The notes: generated by a model from the letters alone, not told the origin. A stretch of DNA of 64,000 nt from Limosilactobacillus sp. (GCF_022482365.1 NZ_JAKVPE010000001.1:1674001-1738000), one strand, 5' to 3'; shown: positions 16,222 through 26,466, numbered from the stretch's first letter. Numbers and translations are program-made.

Positions 16222-17004
16222 TTATTTCACTGGTGCAATTGCCTGTTTGATCTGCTTAGCGTAGTCAGCCAAGGCCGCCGGGGCATCCGGACCCTGCTCT
16301 TCGGTAATCTTGACACAGGCGGAACCGATAATCACCCCGTCCGCAATTTCTGCCATTCCCCGGGCCTGCTCGGGGGTGTGGATCCCAAAGCCGATCGCGG
16401 TCGGCACGTCCGTGACCTGGCGGATCCGGGCGACCAGTTCCTTCAGGTGCCGGTCGAATTCGCTCCGTTCGCCGGTGACCCCGAGGGAGGAGACCACGTA
16501 GATAAAGCCGGTCGCGCTCTTGGCGATCTTTTCGATTCGGTCCCCGGACGTCGGTGTAATCAGGGGGATGACGTCGACACCGTGGGCATTGGCAATCGGT
16601 GCCAGCTCGCCTTGCTCCTCCAGTGGCAGGTCGGGAATCACTAGCCCATTCACTCCCACCTTGGTGCATTCCTCAACGAAGGCTTCGTAGCCGTATTTGA
16701 AAACGATGTTGAGGTAGGTTAAGAAGACCAAGGGGACGTCCGTTTGCTTGCGAATGGCCTTCACCATCGCGAAGAGCTTGTCGGTCGTCAGGTCGCCCTT
16801 CTTCAGTGCCTGGACGTCCGCGGCCTGGATTACCGGCCCATCGGCAACCGGGTCGGAAAACGGGATTCCCAGCTCGATGATGTCCGCCCCGGCCTGAGCC
16901 AGGCTGACGACGTTGTTCACCGTTGCGTCTGCATCCGGATAGTTAGCGACGACGAACGGAATAAAGGCCTTTTGATTCTGAAATGCTTCTTGTAACTTAG
17001 TCAT
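16222..17004 (-). CDS. trpA: Tryptophan synthase alpha chain
   Basis: 260 residues. It cleaves indole-3-glycerol phosphate to indole and glyceraldehyde 3-phosphate in the cytosol; indole is channelled to TrpB. Visible motifs are [19 protein letters not shown] (the catalytic Asp), [13 protein letters not shown], the active-site loop and phosphate site [15 protein letters not shown], and [10 protein letters not shown]. The start is ATG 17004, overlapping the trpB stop by 8 bases; the frame extends far upstream inside trpB but that part is not coding. It is last of seven trp genes. Confidence 0.96.
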   Translation of the reverse strand: MTKLQEAFQNQKAFIPFVVANYPDADATVNNVVSLAQAGADIIELGIPFSDPVADGPVIQAADVQALKKGDLTTDKLFAMVKAIRKQTDVPLVFLTYLNIVFKYGYEAFVEECTKVGVNGLVIPDLPLEEQGELAPIANAHGVDVIPLITPTSGDRIEKIAKSATGFIYVVSSLGVTGERSEFDRHLKELVARIRQVTDVPTAIGFGIHTPEQARGMAEIADGVIIGSACVKITEEQGPDAPAALADYAKQIKQAIAPVK

Positions 17005-18211
17005 TAATATCAACTCCCCGGTACTTGGCAATTGCGGCAACGTCCTTGTCTCCCCGACCTGAAAGGGTGCAGACGATGATCTGATCCTTATCCATCGTCG
17101 GCGCCAGCTTTTGAACGTAGGCGACCGCGTGGCAGCTTTCGATCGCCGCGATGATTCCTTCCGTCTTGGCGATGTATTCAAAGGCGTCGACCGCCTCGTC
17201 GTCGGTGATGCCGACGTACTGTGCCCGCCCGATCGCGGCCAGGTGGGCGTGCTCTGGTCCGACGCCCGGATAATCAAGACCGGCGGAGATCGAGTAGACC
17301 GGTTTGATCTGGCCCATGGCGTTTTGAAGGAAGATCGACTTCATGCCGTGGAAAATGCCCTGGTCGCCCCGTTCGATTGTGGCGGCGGTCAGCTCGGTGT
17401 TAACCCCCTTGCCGGCTGCTTCAACCCCAATCAGCTTAACTTCCGGGTCATCGATGAAGTTGGCAAAGCTGCCGATGGCGTTGCTGCCGCCGCCGACACA
17501 GGCCACCACCGCATCGGGCAGGCGGCCTTCTACCGTTTTCAGCTGCTGTTTGGCCTCCTGACTAATCACGCTTTGGAAGTCCCGGACCATCAGCGGGTAA
17601 GGGTGGGGACCAGTGGCAGAGCCCATGACGTAGAAGGTGTCGTCGACCCGTTTAGTCCAGTCCTGCAGGGCCGCGTTAATCGCATCTTTTAAGACCATTG
17701 ACCCGGACGTGACGCTGTGAACCTTGGCGCCCAGCAGTTCCATCCGGTAGACGTTCAGCTTTTGCCGGTCGGTGTCCTCCTTGCCCATGAAGATCTCGCA
17801 TTCCATCCCGAAGAGGGCGGCGATGGTTGCCGTGGCTACCCCGTGCTGGCCGGCCCCAGTTTCCGCGATCAGGCGCTTCTTGCCCATCTTCTTGGCGAGC
17901 AGGGCCTGACCGATAACGTTGTTAATCTTGTGGGCCCCGGTATGGTTCAGATCCTCACGCTTAAAGTAGATTTTGGCTCCGCCGAGGTCCTCGGTCATCC
18001 GCTTGGCGTAGTAGAGCAGGGATGGCCGGTTGGCGTAGTTGACCAGCAAGTCCTGCAGCTCCCGTTTGAAGTCGGGGTCATTCTTGTAATGGTTGTAGGC
18101 CTTCTCCAGGCGCACCAGCTCGTTCATCAGTGTTTCCGGGATGTATTGCCCACCGTATTCGCCATAGCGGCCGGTGGTGTTTTGCGCGTAGTTTAAGCTC
18201 TTTTCTGTCAT
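16997..18211 (-). CDS. trpB: Tryptophan synthase beta chain
   Basis: A 404-residue PLP enzyme joining indole and serine. The PLP lysine is in [11 protein letters not shown], the phosphate-binding glycines in [10 protein letters not shown], and the N-terminus [19 protein letters not shown] is the usual TrpB1 start. It works as an alpha2-beta2 complex with TrpA. It overlaps trpF by 4 bases (ATGA) and trpA by 8, so the genes are translationally coupled. Confidence 0.97.
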   Translation of the reverse strand: MTEKSLNYAQNTTGRYGEYGGQYIPETLMNELVRLEKAYNHYKNDPDFKRELQDLLVNYANRPSLLYYAKRMTEDLGGAKIYFKREDLNHTGAHKINNVIGQALLAKKMGKKRLIAETGAGQHGVATATIAALFGMECEIFMGKEDTDRQKLNVYRMELLGAKVHSVTSGSMVLKDAINAALQDWTKRVDDTFYVMGSATGPHPYPLMVRDFQSVISQEAKQQLKTVEGRLPDAVVACVGGGSNAIGSFANFIDDPEVKLIGVEAAGKGVNTELTAATIERGDQGIFHGMKSIFLQNAMGQIKPVYSISAGLDYPGVGPEHAHLAAIGRAQYVGITDDEAVDAFEYIAKTEGIIAAIESCHAVAYVQKLAPTMDKDQIIVCTLSGRGDKDVAAIAKYRGVDIND

Positions 18212-18798
18212 TGTTCTTCCTCCATTGCTCGTACTGTCGTGATAAATTCGGCGATCTTTTGCGGATCCTTTTCTCCGGTTGTTTCAACGCCGGAGCTAAC
18301 GTCCACGCCATCGGCTTGAGTTGCCTGCAGTGCGCGGCCGACGTTTTCCGGTGTGAGCCCGCCCGCCAGGATCTGGGGCTGCTGGGCCCTTTCAAAAGGT
18401 TGCCAGTCGAGGCGGGTTGCCGTGCCGGCGCCACCGTCGTACATGATCAAGTCGGCGGTGGTGGGGTGGCTATCGGCAATTTGGTGACGGACCTGGATCA
18501 CCTTGGCACCCGCCGCCTGCAACCTTTTTACTAAGTTCTCGTCCTCATCCCCGTGGAGTTGAACGTGGGAGATGACTCCGGCTTGTACCAGCTCCAGCAT
18601 GTTATCAAATTCGGCGTTGACGAAGACGCCGACCGTTTGGATCGCCGGGTCCAGAAGCTGGCGAAGCTCCAGTGCCCGCTCGAAGCTGACCTGGCGCCGG
18701 CTGGGGGCGAAGACGAAGCCGACAAAATCGGGTTGGTATTGGTTCAGCACCGTGACCGTTGCCGGGTCCTGGATGCCACAGATCTTAATCAGGGTCAT
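18208..18798 (-). CDS. trpF: Phosphoribosylanthranilate isomerase
   Basis: A 196-residue TIM barrel. The opening [11 protein letters not shown] holds the catalytic Cys (KICG); the catalytic Asp is in [13 protein letters not shown], and the phosphate sites are [10 protein letters not shown] and [17 protein letters not shown]. It performs the Amadori rearrangement to CdRP before TrpC. It overlaps trpC by one base and trpB by four. Confidence 0.95.
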   Translation of the reverse strand: MTLIKICGIQDPATVTVLNQYQPDFVGFVFAPSRRQVSFERALELRQLLDPAIQTVGVFVNAEFDNMLELVQAGVISHVQLHGDEDENLVKRLQAAGAKVIQVRHQIADSHPTTADLIMYDGGAGTATRLDWQPFERAQQPQILAGGLTPENVGRALQATQADGVDVSSGVETTGEKDPQKIAEFITTVRAMEEEQ

Positions 18799-19580
18799 CA
18801 GCTCTCCCCCTTTAACTCCTTGACCTTAGCGACTTTATTTTTCGCCCGCATCAGGGTTTCCCCGATCAGGACGCCGTTAACCCCGGCAGCCTTCAAGAGC
18901 TGAATGTCCGCCGCGCTCTTAATGCCGCTTTCCGCGATGAAGATCTTGTCGGCGGGAACGGCCTCCCGGAGGCGCAGGCAGTTGTCCGGCGCGACCGTGA
19001 AGTCCTTTAGGTTCCGGTTGTTGACGCCGATCATTTGGGCGCCGGCCTCTAAAGCAACCTTGACTTCATCGGCATCGTGGGCTTCGACCAGAGCGGCCAG
19101 TCCCAACTGGTGGGCGAGCTTTAGGTAGTCGGCCACCTGCTGGGGGGTCAGAATTGCCACGATCAGCAGGATAATTCTGGCGCCAGCGGCCCGGGCCTGG
19201 TAGATCATGTAATCATCAATGATGAAGTCCTTCCTTAGTACCGGCACCGAAACTTCACGGGTGATGTCTTCCAAATAGGCGAGGCCTCCGCGGAAAAAGT
19301 CGGGTTCGGTTAAGACGGAGATGGCGGTTACGCCGGCCTGGGCGTATTCTTTAGCAATCTTTTGGTAGTCAAAGTCTGGAGCAATCAGGCCCTTTGATGG
19401 TGAAGCCTTCTTGACCTCGCCGATGATGTGAACGCCGTCGTCGCGGAAAAGCTGGTAGACGGCATTGGCGTCCGGTCGTGGCGTTGCCAGGGCCCGCTTT
19501 TTCATCTCCGCGCGGTCAGTTTTGGCAAGGGCGGCCGCCAGTCGCGTCCGGCGCTTGGCAACAATTTCGTCGAGGATCAT
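18798..19580 (-). CDS. trpC: Indole-3-glycerol-phosphate synthase
   Basis: A 260-residue TIM barrel. Key segments are GEVKKASPSKGLI (catalytic Lys), ISVLTEPDFFRGG, LRKDFIIDDYMIYQARAAGA, IGVNNRNLKDF and the phosphate-binding AESGIKSAADI. It converts CdRP to indole-3-glycerol phosphate, the TrpA substrate. It begins directly after the trpD stop. Confidence 0.96.
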   Translation of the reverse strand: MILDEIVAKRRTRLAAALAKTDRAEMKKRALATPRPDANAVYQLFRDDGVHIIGEVKKASPSKGLIAPDFDYQKIAKEYAQAGVTAISVLTEPDFFRGGLAYLEDITREVSVPVLRKDFIIDDYMIYQARAAGARIILLIVAILTPQQVADYLKLAHQLGLAALVEAHDADEVKVALEAGAQMIGVNNRNLKDFTVAPDNCLRLREAVPADKIFIAESGIKSAADIQLLKAAGVNGVLIGETLMRAKNKVAKVKELKGES

Positions 19581-20594
19581 TTAGTCCACCGCCTTCGTTG
19601 CGGCAATCACCTCGTCCAGCTTCTTGGCCGCGGCACCGGAGTCGATCAGCCTAGCGGCCTGGTTGACCCCGCCCTGGATGCCCAGCTCTGGGTAGGCGGT
19701 GTAGATTGCTAGTCCGGCGTTTAGGAGAACGACATCGCGCTTAGCACCGTGCTTGCCGGACAAGACGTCGCGGGTGATCTGGGCGTTTGCGGCGGGCTCG
19801 CCACCGACAATTTCTTCGTGCGGTGCGCGGGTCAGTCCGTAGTCTTCCGGCTTGATCACGTACTGCTTGATCTCACCGTTGCGCAGCTCCGCAACCTGGG
19901 TTGGCGCCGAGATGGAGGCTTCGTCCAGCCCGTCTTCACCATGGATTACCAGGGCGTCGGTGATTCCCAGCCGGTCCAGCACCTGGGCCATTGGGACGAG
20001 CAGGTCGGCACTGTAGACGCCTAGTACTTGCTTCTTGGCATGGGCCGGATTGGTGAGGGGCCCGAGAACGTTGAAGATGGTGCGGATGCCGAGCTCCTTG
20101 CGAACGGGCCCGACGAAGCGCATGGCCTGGTGGTATTCCTGGGCGAAGAGGAAGGCAAAGCCGGTCTTCTTGAAGATGGCTTCGTTTTGCTCAACCGGAA
20201 TGTTCAGTCGCACGCCCAGCGCTTCCAGTACATCGGCAGCCCCGCTCTTGGAGGAGGCGGCCCGGTTGCCGTGCTTGGCAACGGGGATGCCCGCGGCGGC
20301 GATGACGAAGGCGGAGGTGGTGGAGATGTTGAAGGAGTTGGACCCGTCGCCACCGGTGCCGACGATTTCCAGTGCGTCGTCGCTGGCGTTGAACGGCAGG
20401 GCGTGACTGCGCATGGAGGAGGCGGCGCCGGCAATTTCATCGGCGGTTTCGCCCTTCATTGCCAGTGCGGTCAGGAAGGCGGCTTTTTGGACCTCGCTGG
20501 CCTGGTTTTCCATGATTTCGTTGGTGACCTGGTTGGCCTCCTCAAAGCTCAGGTTTTCGCGGTTAGTTAATTTTTTAATTGCTGCATCAATCAT
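19581..20594 (-). CDS. trpD: Anthranilate phosphoribosyltransferase
   Basis: 337 residues. It transfers phosphoribose from PRPP to anthranilate. Motifs are EIVGTGGDGSNSFNIST (the PRPP-binding glycine loop), KHGNRAASSKSGAADVLEALG (Lys and Ser contacts), the FGPVRKELGIRTIFNVLGPL region and GEDGLDEAS (metal site). It overlaps trpG by 8 bases and is not fused to it. Confidence 0.96.
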   Translation of the reverse strand: MIDAAIKKLTNRENLSFEEANQVTNEIMENQASEVQKAAFLTALAMKGETADEIAGAASSMRSHALPFNASDDALEIVGTGGDGSNSFNISTTSAFVIAAAGIPVAKHGNRAASSKSGAADVLEALGVRLNIPVEQNEAIFKKTGFAFLFAQEYHQAMRFVGPVRKELGIRTIFNVLGPLTNPAHAKKQVLGVYSADLLVPMAQVLDRLGITDALVIHGEDGLDEASISAPTQVAELRNGEIKQYVIKPEDYGLTRAPHEEIVGGEPAANAQITRDVLSGKHGAKRDVVLLNAGLAIYTAYPELGIQGGVNQAARLIDSGAAAKKLDEVIAATKAVD

Positions 20595-21183
20595 TGTGGT
20601 TTCCTCCTGTCATTTGTAAGTAGTTTTTGATGATTTGCTGGCCGACTTTTTGATCGGTCATTATTGATTCGGGGTGAAATTGGACGCCGTAGACTTTCTG
20701 CTCAGGATCCTCGACTGCTTGGATCGTTCCATCGGTGGCCGTGGCCGTTACCTTGAGCTGGCTCGGAAGCGTTGCCGGATCGATCACCAGTGAGTGGTAA
20801 CGAGCGGCGGTGAACCGGAGCGGGCAGGCAGCAAAGAGTTCGCTAGCCGTATGCTGGCTGATCGTGTCGGTCTTGCCGTGCATCAGTTCCGGCGCGTGGA
20901 TGATCCTGGCCCCGTAGGCTTCGCCGATTGCTTGGTGCCCGAGGCAGACGCCCAGGATGGGGATTTGCCCCAGAAAATGTTTCAGGATGGCCAGGGTATT
21001 GCCGGCATCTTGCGGCTGGCCGGGCCCGGGTGAAAGGATGATGCCATCAGGGTTCCGAGCCGCCAGCTCGTCAGCTGTGACCTGGTCGTTTTTGAGAACC
21101 TTCACCGGCTGGGGGCTGAGGGTGCCAATTAGTTGGTAGAGGTTGTAGGTAAAGCTATCGTAGTTATCAATTAAGTACAGCAT
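20587..21183 (-). CDS. trpG: Anthranilate synthase component II (glutamine amidotransferase)
   Basis: 198 residues from ATG 21183 (GGAGGG 6 bases upstream). Class I amidotransferase: nucleophile Cys in ILGVCLGHQAIGEAYG, with the His and Glu in VYGVQFHPESIMT. It supplies ammonia to TrpE. The N-terminus MLYLIDNYDSFTYNLYQLIG is the standard start; the open frame further upstream lies inside trpE and is not coding. It overlaps trpE by 17 bases. Confidence 0.96.
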   Translation of the reverse strand: MLYLIDNYDSFTYNLYQLIGTLSPQPVKVLKNDQVTADELAARNPDGIILSPGPGQPQDAGNTLAILKHFLGQIPILGVCLGHQAIGEAYGARIIHAPELMHGKTDTISQHTASELFAACPLRFTAARYHSLVIDPATLPSQLKVTATATDGTIQAVEDPEQKVYGVQFHPESIMTDQKVGQQIIKNYLQMTGGNHND

Positions 21184-22639
21184 CTTCAACCCTCCGATCC
21201 GCCTGCAGCAGTGCGTTCTTGATGCCGCTGGCCTTGTTGTTGAATTCCTGGTATTCGCGCTTGGGGATGCTGTCGGCGACGATTCCCGCACCGGAATGAA
21301 TGACGACTTGGTCACCCTTCCGGTAGGCGAGGCGAATACCGATGCAGAAGTCGAGGTCGCCGTCGAAATCAAAGTAGCCGAGGCAGCCACCGTAGACGCC
21401 GCGCTTGCGACCCTCCAGCCGGTTAATGATCTGCATTGCCGAGACTTTGGGTGCCCCCGAGAGGGTACCGGCGGGCAGGACGGAGTTGATGATGTCGATC
21501 CCGTTTAATTGGGGTGCGACCGTGCTCTCAACCGTTGAACCAAGGTGCATGACGTTTGAAAACTTGAGCAGGGCTCGTTCCTTGGTCACGTGAACGGTGC
21601 CAAATGTGCTGACCCGGCCCAGGTCGTTGCGTCCTAGATCGATCAGCATGTTATGCTCGGCGACCTCCTTGGCGCTGGACTGGAGCTCACGGGCGAAGCG
21701 GTCATCTTCGGCCTTCGTCTTGCCCCGGCGCCGGGTGCCCGCCAGCGGGTAGGTGTAGAGGCTTTCCTGGCGCTTCGTAATCAGCGTCTCCGGTGAAGCC
21801 CCGAGGATTTCAAAGTCGCCGTCGTGGAAGTAGAACTGGTAGGGCGAGGGGTTGGCTTGGAAGACGGTAGTGGCCGCTCCCAGTAGGCTGCCGGTCATGT
21901 GAGCAATCTGTGGGTTGGAGAGGATCACCTGGAAGATGTCACCGTCGACAATGTGGCGCTGGGCGGTTGCAACCTTCTCGACGAACTGGTCGAGAGTGAA
22001 CTGCATTTGAAAGTCGCCCAGCAGCTTGAACGGTTCCTCTCCTTTGCGGGTTAGCTGAAGTAGCTGCTCCTTCATTTTCGCCAGTTTGGCAAGCGTGTCC
22101 TGGTAGGAGGAGGTAAATTCCTCTTTTGTCAGGACCTGACTGAGGGTGATCTCCTTGGTGCGGTGATTGAAGGCGATCACGGACTTAACCAGCAACAGTT
22201 CGGCGTCGTCCAGCTTCAGATCATCTCGGAGGGGAACATCCAGCTGGGGCGTGACGTACTTGGCATAGTCGTAGGCAAAGTAGCCAGCCAGGCCGCCAGT
22301 GAAGGGTGGCAGGCCGGGAAGCCGCGGCGTGCGGTACTGGTTCAGCAGGGTGGTTGCAAGGGTTGCAAAGCCACCGTTTTGAGAGTGTTGCTCGTGAGTC
22401 TGCAGGTCGGTGACCGTCAGCTGGTGATCACGGTAACGAAATGATTTTTCGGGGTTCAGGCAGATGAATGAGTAGCCGTCCTCCTTTTCCTTGGGCTTTC
22501 CTGTTAAGAGAAATGCCGGGGAGTCGGGATGATTGAGGGCCCGGAAGACTTCGCGGGGGTTGAACGTGGCGTCCTGGTACGTAAGCGTCACGGGAACGGC
22601 GGGGAAGTCAGCGAGGTATTGACTGAGTTCTTCTTTCAT
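21167..22639 (-). CDS. trpE: Anthranilate synthase component I
   Basis: 490 residues; it makes anthranilate from chorismate with ammonia from TrpG. Chorismate-binding signatures are SPSPYQFYFHDG-like NPSPYQFYFH, EILGASPETLI, YPLAGTRRRGKTKAEDDR, and near the end GYFDFDGDLDFCIGIR and HSGAGIVADSIP. The N-terminal regulatory domain is present but lacks an obvious LLES tryptophan-feedback motif, so feedback strength is uncertain. First gene of the operon, directly after the T-box leader. Confidence 0.96.
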   Translation of the reverse strand: MKEELSQYLADFPAVPVTLTYQDATFNPREVFRALNHPDSPAFLLTGKPKEKEDGYSFICLNPEKSFRYRDHQLTVTDLQTHEQHSQNGGFATLATTLLNQYRTPRLPGLPPFTGGLAGYFAYDYAKYVTPQLDVPLRDDLKLDDAELLLVKSVIAFNHRTKEITLSQVLTKEEFTSSYQDTLAKLAKMKEQLLQLTRKGEEPFKLLGDFQMQFTLDQFVEKVATAQRHIVDGDIFQVILSNPQIAHMTGSLLGAATTVFQANPSPYQFYFHDGDFEILGASPETLITKRQESLYTYPLAGTRRRGKTKAEDDRFARELQSSAKEVAEHNMLIDLGRNDLGRVSTFGTVHVTKERALLKFSNVMHLGSTVESTVAPQLNGIDIINSVLPAGTLSGAPKVSAMQIINRLEGRKRGVYGGCLGYFDFDGDLDFCIGIRLAYRKGDQVVIHSGAGIVADSIPKREYQEFNNKASGIKNALLQADRRVEDAVLN

Positions 22640-22997
22640 TGTTTCGCGTCCTTTCTAAGGGGGTACAAAAAAATCCGCCCATAACATTTGCATGATCATG
22701 CAAAGTTAAGGACGGATTAATTCCGCGGTGCCACCTTAGTTCGGCTATGGTAAAAAAGTATCCACTTATCCTAATAGACACTTACATAACCGCTCCTCAG
22801 CAGAGTACGTATTCATACTCCTAGCAACTGACGTATGCTTGTACGTTTTCCCATACTTGTCAGGGACTTTCAGGGAAACCCTCGGTGGTCCATTTAGCTG
22901 CCTGCGTTCGATTACACTCTCACCACGGTAACTCTCTGTGCGTGCACAACAGCCTTGATCTCCACCTCATTGGTTTGTATGGACGAATTATTAAGTT
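22640..22997 (-). promoter_or_regulatory. T-box riboswitch, tryptophan-specific, controlling trpEGDCFBA
   Basis: On the minus strand the leader shows the T-box sequence AAGGTGGCACCGCGG (around 22723-22737) and a Stem I with distal AGAGAG/GTGG elements. The specifier TGG (22890-22892) lies between GCAGC-TAAA and A-CCACC, and CCACC pairs with an upstream GGTGG. Uncharged tRNA-Trp would pair with UGG and with the T-box bulge, stabilising the antiterminator and allowing transcription of the trp genes. Confidence 0.93.
22666..22719 (-). terminator. T-box-controlled terminator ahead of trpE
   Basis: On the minus strand AATCCGTCC pairs with GGGCGGATT around an inner GCATGATCATGC palindrome, followed by seven T. 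It competes with the T-box antiterminator. Confidence 0.88.
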
Positions 22998-23003
22998 GTC
23001 ACC

Positions 23004-23032
23004 ATCGTAAAGGAGAGCAGATTAAAAGTCAA
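23004..23032 (-). promoter_or_regulatory. Promoter of the trp operon
   Basis: On the minus strand: TTGACT (23027-23032), a 17-bp spacer and TACGAT (23004-23009), placing the start near 22997, just ahead of T-box Stem I. Confidence 0.7.
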
Positions 23033-23196
23033 GGAGTTTTTTAATCTTTTTTTAATTTTACGATTAATTCAGATTTGTTAAGGCCGTTGATTTTACTTTC
23101 CACAGTACACTGCTTAAAAAAAGAATAAATGAGAGAAGACTTAAGTAAAGTAAAAGGAAACACCTCTTTGATAAATGAAAAATCAAATCACCTATG
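23033..23196. other. AT-rich spacer between trp and maltose operons
   Basis: Long A and T runs with no convincing ORF, hairpin or known site. I see nothing functional here beyond the flanking promoters. Confidence 0.5.
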
Positions 23197-23234
23197 TGCA
23201 AACGGTTGCATTGAAATTTATTCGGCAGTAATAT
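23197..23234 (+). promoter_or_regulatory. MalR/CcpA-type operator overlapping the malT promoter
   Basis: TGCAAACGGTTGCA (23197-23210) is a perfect LacI-family palindrome with the central CG typical of MalR and cre sites. It overlaps a -35 TTGCAT (23206-23211), which has a 17-bp spacer to TAATAT (23229-23234). Repression by a maltose-responsive LacI protein, possibly with catabolite control, is inferred. No regulator gene is adjacent. Confidence 0.75.
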
Positions 23235-23285
23235 GAAAGCGTAATCATTTTATAATTATTCATTTATCATTGGAGGCGCAATTAT

Positions 23286-24632
23286 ATGAGTGGGAAAAAA
23301 GTAAAAAAACAACTACCAACTCTCGCTTTCTCGGTATTGATGCTAATGACGTTTGGGAACCTGGGGACCTCGATGGCCTTTGCTCTGCAGAGTGCCAACA
23401 TGGGGCGGATCTTCCAAACCCTGGGTGCTGACCCAACCAAGTTAGGCTGGTTCTTCATTCTGCCACCGCTGGCGGGGATGGTTGTTCAGCCGTTAGTGGG
23501 TTACTTCTCCGACCGGACCTGGATCCCAAAGATTGGGCGGCGGCTGCCGTATCTGATCTTGGGGACCATCGTGGCCGTCATCGTGATGTGCCTGCTGCCT
23601 AATTCCGGTTCTTTCGGTTTTAAAACCTCAACAGCACTGTGGTTTGGTGCCATCGCCATTCTGTTCATGGATCTTTCCTCGAACATGTCGATGCAACCAT
23701 TCAAGATGATGATTTCCGATATGGTTAACGACGAACAAAAGGACCAGGCATGGTCATGGCAGACGATTTGGGGCAACATTGGTTCCGTTGCTGCGGACCT
23801 GTTTCCATTCTTCCTGACCTGGATCGGTGTTAAGAACATCGCCGCTAAGGGTGAACTGCCTGATTCTGTTAAGTGGTCGTTCTACATCGGTGCTGCGATC
23901 CTGGTTGTTTCTTCTGCTTTCACGATTTGGAAGGTTGATGAATACGACCCAGAAACTTACGCTAAGTATCACGGTTTAGACCAAAACACCCAAATTAGTG
24001 AAAACTTCTTCACGATCGTTAAGCATGCTCCAAAGGTCTTCTGGACCCTAGGGATTGTTGAGTTCTTCTCCTGGACTGGTTTCCAGTACCTGTGGACTTA
24101 CGGTGCCGGTACGGTTGCCCAAAATATCTGGCACACTACTAACGCATCCAGTGCTGCCTACCAGGCTGCCGGGAATTGGTTTGGTGTTCTGTCCGCCGTT
24201 GAAGTCGGCGTGGCCATTATTTACGGTTTAGTTCTACAAAAGCTGAATGATAAGATCCGGAAGCCCGCTTATGCGCTGGGAATGGTTCTAGGTGCCCTTG
24301 GTTTCTGGGGACTGTCCGTTGCACCAACTAAGCTGTGGTCATTCATTGCCTTCATCGGAATTGGGATGTGCTGGGTTACGATTAACTCGATTCCATTCAC
24401 GATCTTAACCAATGCGCTGGATGGAAAGCACGATGGTACTTACATGGGACTATTCAACTGCTGGATTTGCTTCCCACAGATCGTAGCTTCTATCTGCTCA
24501 TTCGCACTTTACCCAATGCTGGGCAACTACATGCCACATATGCTGGTAGTTTCTGCTGTCTTGGCCCTGATTGGTGCGTTCACGGTCTACGTTGTTAAGG
24601 AAACTTCTGTTGAAAAGGGTGACATTGATTAA
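23286..24632 (+). CDS. malT: Maltose/oligosaccharide:H+ symporter (GPH/SLC45-like MFS)
   Basis: A 448-residue, 12-helix transporter. The N-terminus has NLGTSMAFALQSANMGRIFQ and the loop GYFSDRTWIPKIGRRLPYL, characteristic of SLC45-like sugar symporters, with FMDLSSNMSMQPFKMM in the middle. It imports maltose or maltodextrins with protons. GGAGG lies 9 bases before ATG. Its TAA overlaps the next ATG by one base (TAATG), coupling uptake to the intracellular glucanohydrolase. A MalR-type operator lies upstream. Confidence 0.88.
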   Translation: MSGKKVKKQLPTLAFSVLMLMTFGNLGTSMAFALQSANMGRIFQTLGADPTKLGWFFILPPLAGMVVQPLVGYFSDRTWIPKIGRRLPYLILGTIVAVIVMCLLPNSGSFGFKTSTALWFGAIAILFMDLSSNMSMQPFKMMISDMVNDEQKDQAWSWQTIWGNIGSVAADLFPFFLTWIGVKNIAAKGELPDSVKWSFYIGAAILVVSSAFTIWKVDEYDPETYAKYHGLDQNTQISENFFTIVKHAPKVFWTLGIVEFFSWTGFQYLWTYGAGTVAQNIWHTTNASSAAYQAAGNWFGVLSAVEVGVAIIYGLVLQKLNDKIRKPAYALGMVLGALGFWGLSVAPTKLWSFIAFIGIGMCWVTINSIPFTILTNALDGKHDGTYMGLFNCWICFPQIVASICSFALYPMLGNYMPHMLVVSAVLALIGAFTVYVVKETSVEKGDID

Positions 24633-26398
24633 TGAATTTAGCTGCTATTTACCATCGTCCCGAAAGTGAAATGGCCTTTCTCTATGACCCACAGACGATG
24701 CACATTCGCTTGCGGACAGCTAAGGGCGATGTCAAAGCTGTTCAGCTGTTGCACGGTGATCCCTACAGCCTGCGCAGTTTGGCCGGGATCGAACCGCCAT
24801 TCTATACGAAGCCAACGCCGATGAAGAAAATTCTGGCGGATGACTTGTATGATTATTGGCAGATTGCGGTCACCGAACCGAAGAAGCGTTTGGCCTACGC
24901 CTTTGATATCACCGGTGTTGACGGAACTCGGGTTATTTATACCGATCGGGGTTACATCCAGCCAAACGATCAAGAAGCATTGGACGAGATGAACACCTAT
25001 TTCCGGATGCCATTTTTCCAGGAGATCGATATGTTCCATGCTCCAGAATGGGTTAAGAAAACAGTCTGGTACCAAATTTTCCCGGAGCGCTTTGCCAACG
25101 GTGACAAGACCAATGACCCGGCTGGCACGAAGCCGTGGAATTCTAGTGACCACCCCGGCCGGCAGGATTTCTACGGTGGTGATTTGCAAGGGGTTCTTGA
25201 TCATCTTGATCACTTGCAGGAGCTGGGAGTTAATGGAATCTACTTTAACCCGCTCTTTAAGGCACCGTCGAACCATAAGTACGATACTGAGGATTATTAC
25301 CAGATTGATCCGCACTTCGGTAATGCCGATCTGTTCAAGAAAGTTGTCAAGGAAGCACACAAGAGAGGCATCAAGGTGATGCTCGATGCCGTCTTCAACC
25401 ACATTGGGGATAAGTCGCCACAATGGCAAGACGTTCTCAAGAATGGTCAAGATTCTAAGTATGCTGGCTGGTTCCACATCAATCAATTCCCGGCAGCCTA
25501 TACGCCGACTAAGAATTTTGAATTCACACCGGACGCTACCTACGACACCTTCGACTATACGCCACACATGCCAAAATTAAATACTGCTAATCCTGAGGTG
25601 CAGGATTACCTGCTCGGGATTGCCAAGTATTGGATCGAAGAGTTCGATATTGATGCCTGGCGCCTGGACGTGGCGAACGAAATTGATCATCACTTCTGGA
25701 AGAGATTCCACCAGGAAACGACGGCCCTTAAGCCAGACTTCTATATCCTGGGTGAGATCTGGCACACTTCACAGGCTTGGCTGAACGGGGATGAATTCAG
25801 TGGTGTAATGAACTACAGCTACACTGGTGCCATCCTCGACCACTTCGTCAACCACCGACTCGGGGCTGATCAAATGATCGAGCAACTGAGCAATCAGTTG
25901 ATGAAATACCGCGATCAGACCAATCAGATGATGTTCAACGTCCTCGATTCTCACGATACGGCCCGGATCATGACTCAGGCTCATGATAATCGGGAGTTGG
26001 TCAAGCAGACCTTCGCCTTTACCTTCCTGCAGCCGGGGACACCGTCGATTTATTACGGAACTGAATACGGGATGGATGGTGAAAACGATCCGGACTGCCG
26101 GAAGCCGATGAACTGGGAGCCGGACACAACGGCCCAACAGATGTTTGCAAGCTTTAAGGACCTGGTTGCCCTGCGCAAAGATTATGCTCATCTGATCGCA
26201 GGCGGTGAGATCAGCTTTAAGATTCTGCCAAACGGTCTGATTGAAGTTCGTCGCACGGGTGCGGGGCATGAGCTCACCGGCCTTTTCAACACCACCGGCG
26301 CACCGGTTGATGCGGAAATTAAGGGCCAGTTGCTCCTTAGCCAGGGGATCTCGAATAGTCAACTTGCTCAGGATGGCTTCGCAATTACGCTCAACTAA
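24632..26398 (+). CDS. Neopullulanase/cyclomaltodextrinase/maltogenic amylase (GH13_20)
   Basis: A 588-residue intracellular enzyme with an N-terminal CBM34-like domain (about 1-125) and a GH13 barrel. Conserved regions: DAVFNH (I), WRLDVANE with the nucleophile Asp (II), ILGEIWH with the acid/base Glu (III), NVLDSHDT (IV), plus the subfamily sequence YQIFPERFANGD. No signal peptide. It hydrolyses maltodextrins, cyclodextrins and pullulan to small sugars imported by the preceding symporter. Confidence 0.9.
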   Translation: MNLAAIYHRPESEMAFLYDPQTMHIRLRTAKGDVKAVQLLHGDPYSLRSLAGIEPPFYTKPTPMKKILADDLYDYWQIAVTEPKKRLAYAFDITGVDGTRVIYTDRGYIQPNDQEALDEMNTYFRMPFFQEIDMFHAPEWVKKTVWYQIFPERFANGDKTNDPAGTKPWNSSDHPGRQDFYGGDLQGVLDHLDHLQELGVNGIYFNPLFKAPSNHKYDTEDYYQIDPHFGNADLFKKVVKEAHKRGIKVMLDAVFNHIGDKSPQWQDVLKNGQDSKYAGWFHINQFPAAYTPTKNFEFTPDATYDTFDYTPHMPKLNTANPEVQDYLLGIAKYWIEEFDIDAWRLDVANEIDHHFWKRFHQETTALKPDFYILGEIWHTSQAWLNGDEFSGVMNYSYTGAILDHFVNHRLGADQMIEQLSNQLMKYRDQTNQMMFNVLDSHDTARIMTQAHDNRELVKQTFAFTFLQPGTPSIYYGTEYGMDGENDPDCRKPMNWEPDTTAQQMFASFKDLVALRKDYAHLIAGGEISFKILPNGLIEVRRTGAGHELTGLFNTTGAPVDAEIKGQLLLSQGISNSQLAQDGFAITLN

Positions 26399-26431
26399 AA
26401 TTAATTGACTCTCTTTAATACAACAAGCTGA

Positions 26432-26466
26432 AAAGGCTCGGGAATTTCATCCCGGGTCTTTTTTTA
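26432..26466 (+). terminator. Terminator of the maltose operon
   Basis: GGCTCGGGA and TCCCGGGTC pair (one wobble) around a short loop, followed by seven T. Confidence 0.8.
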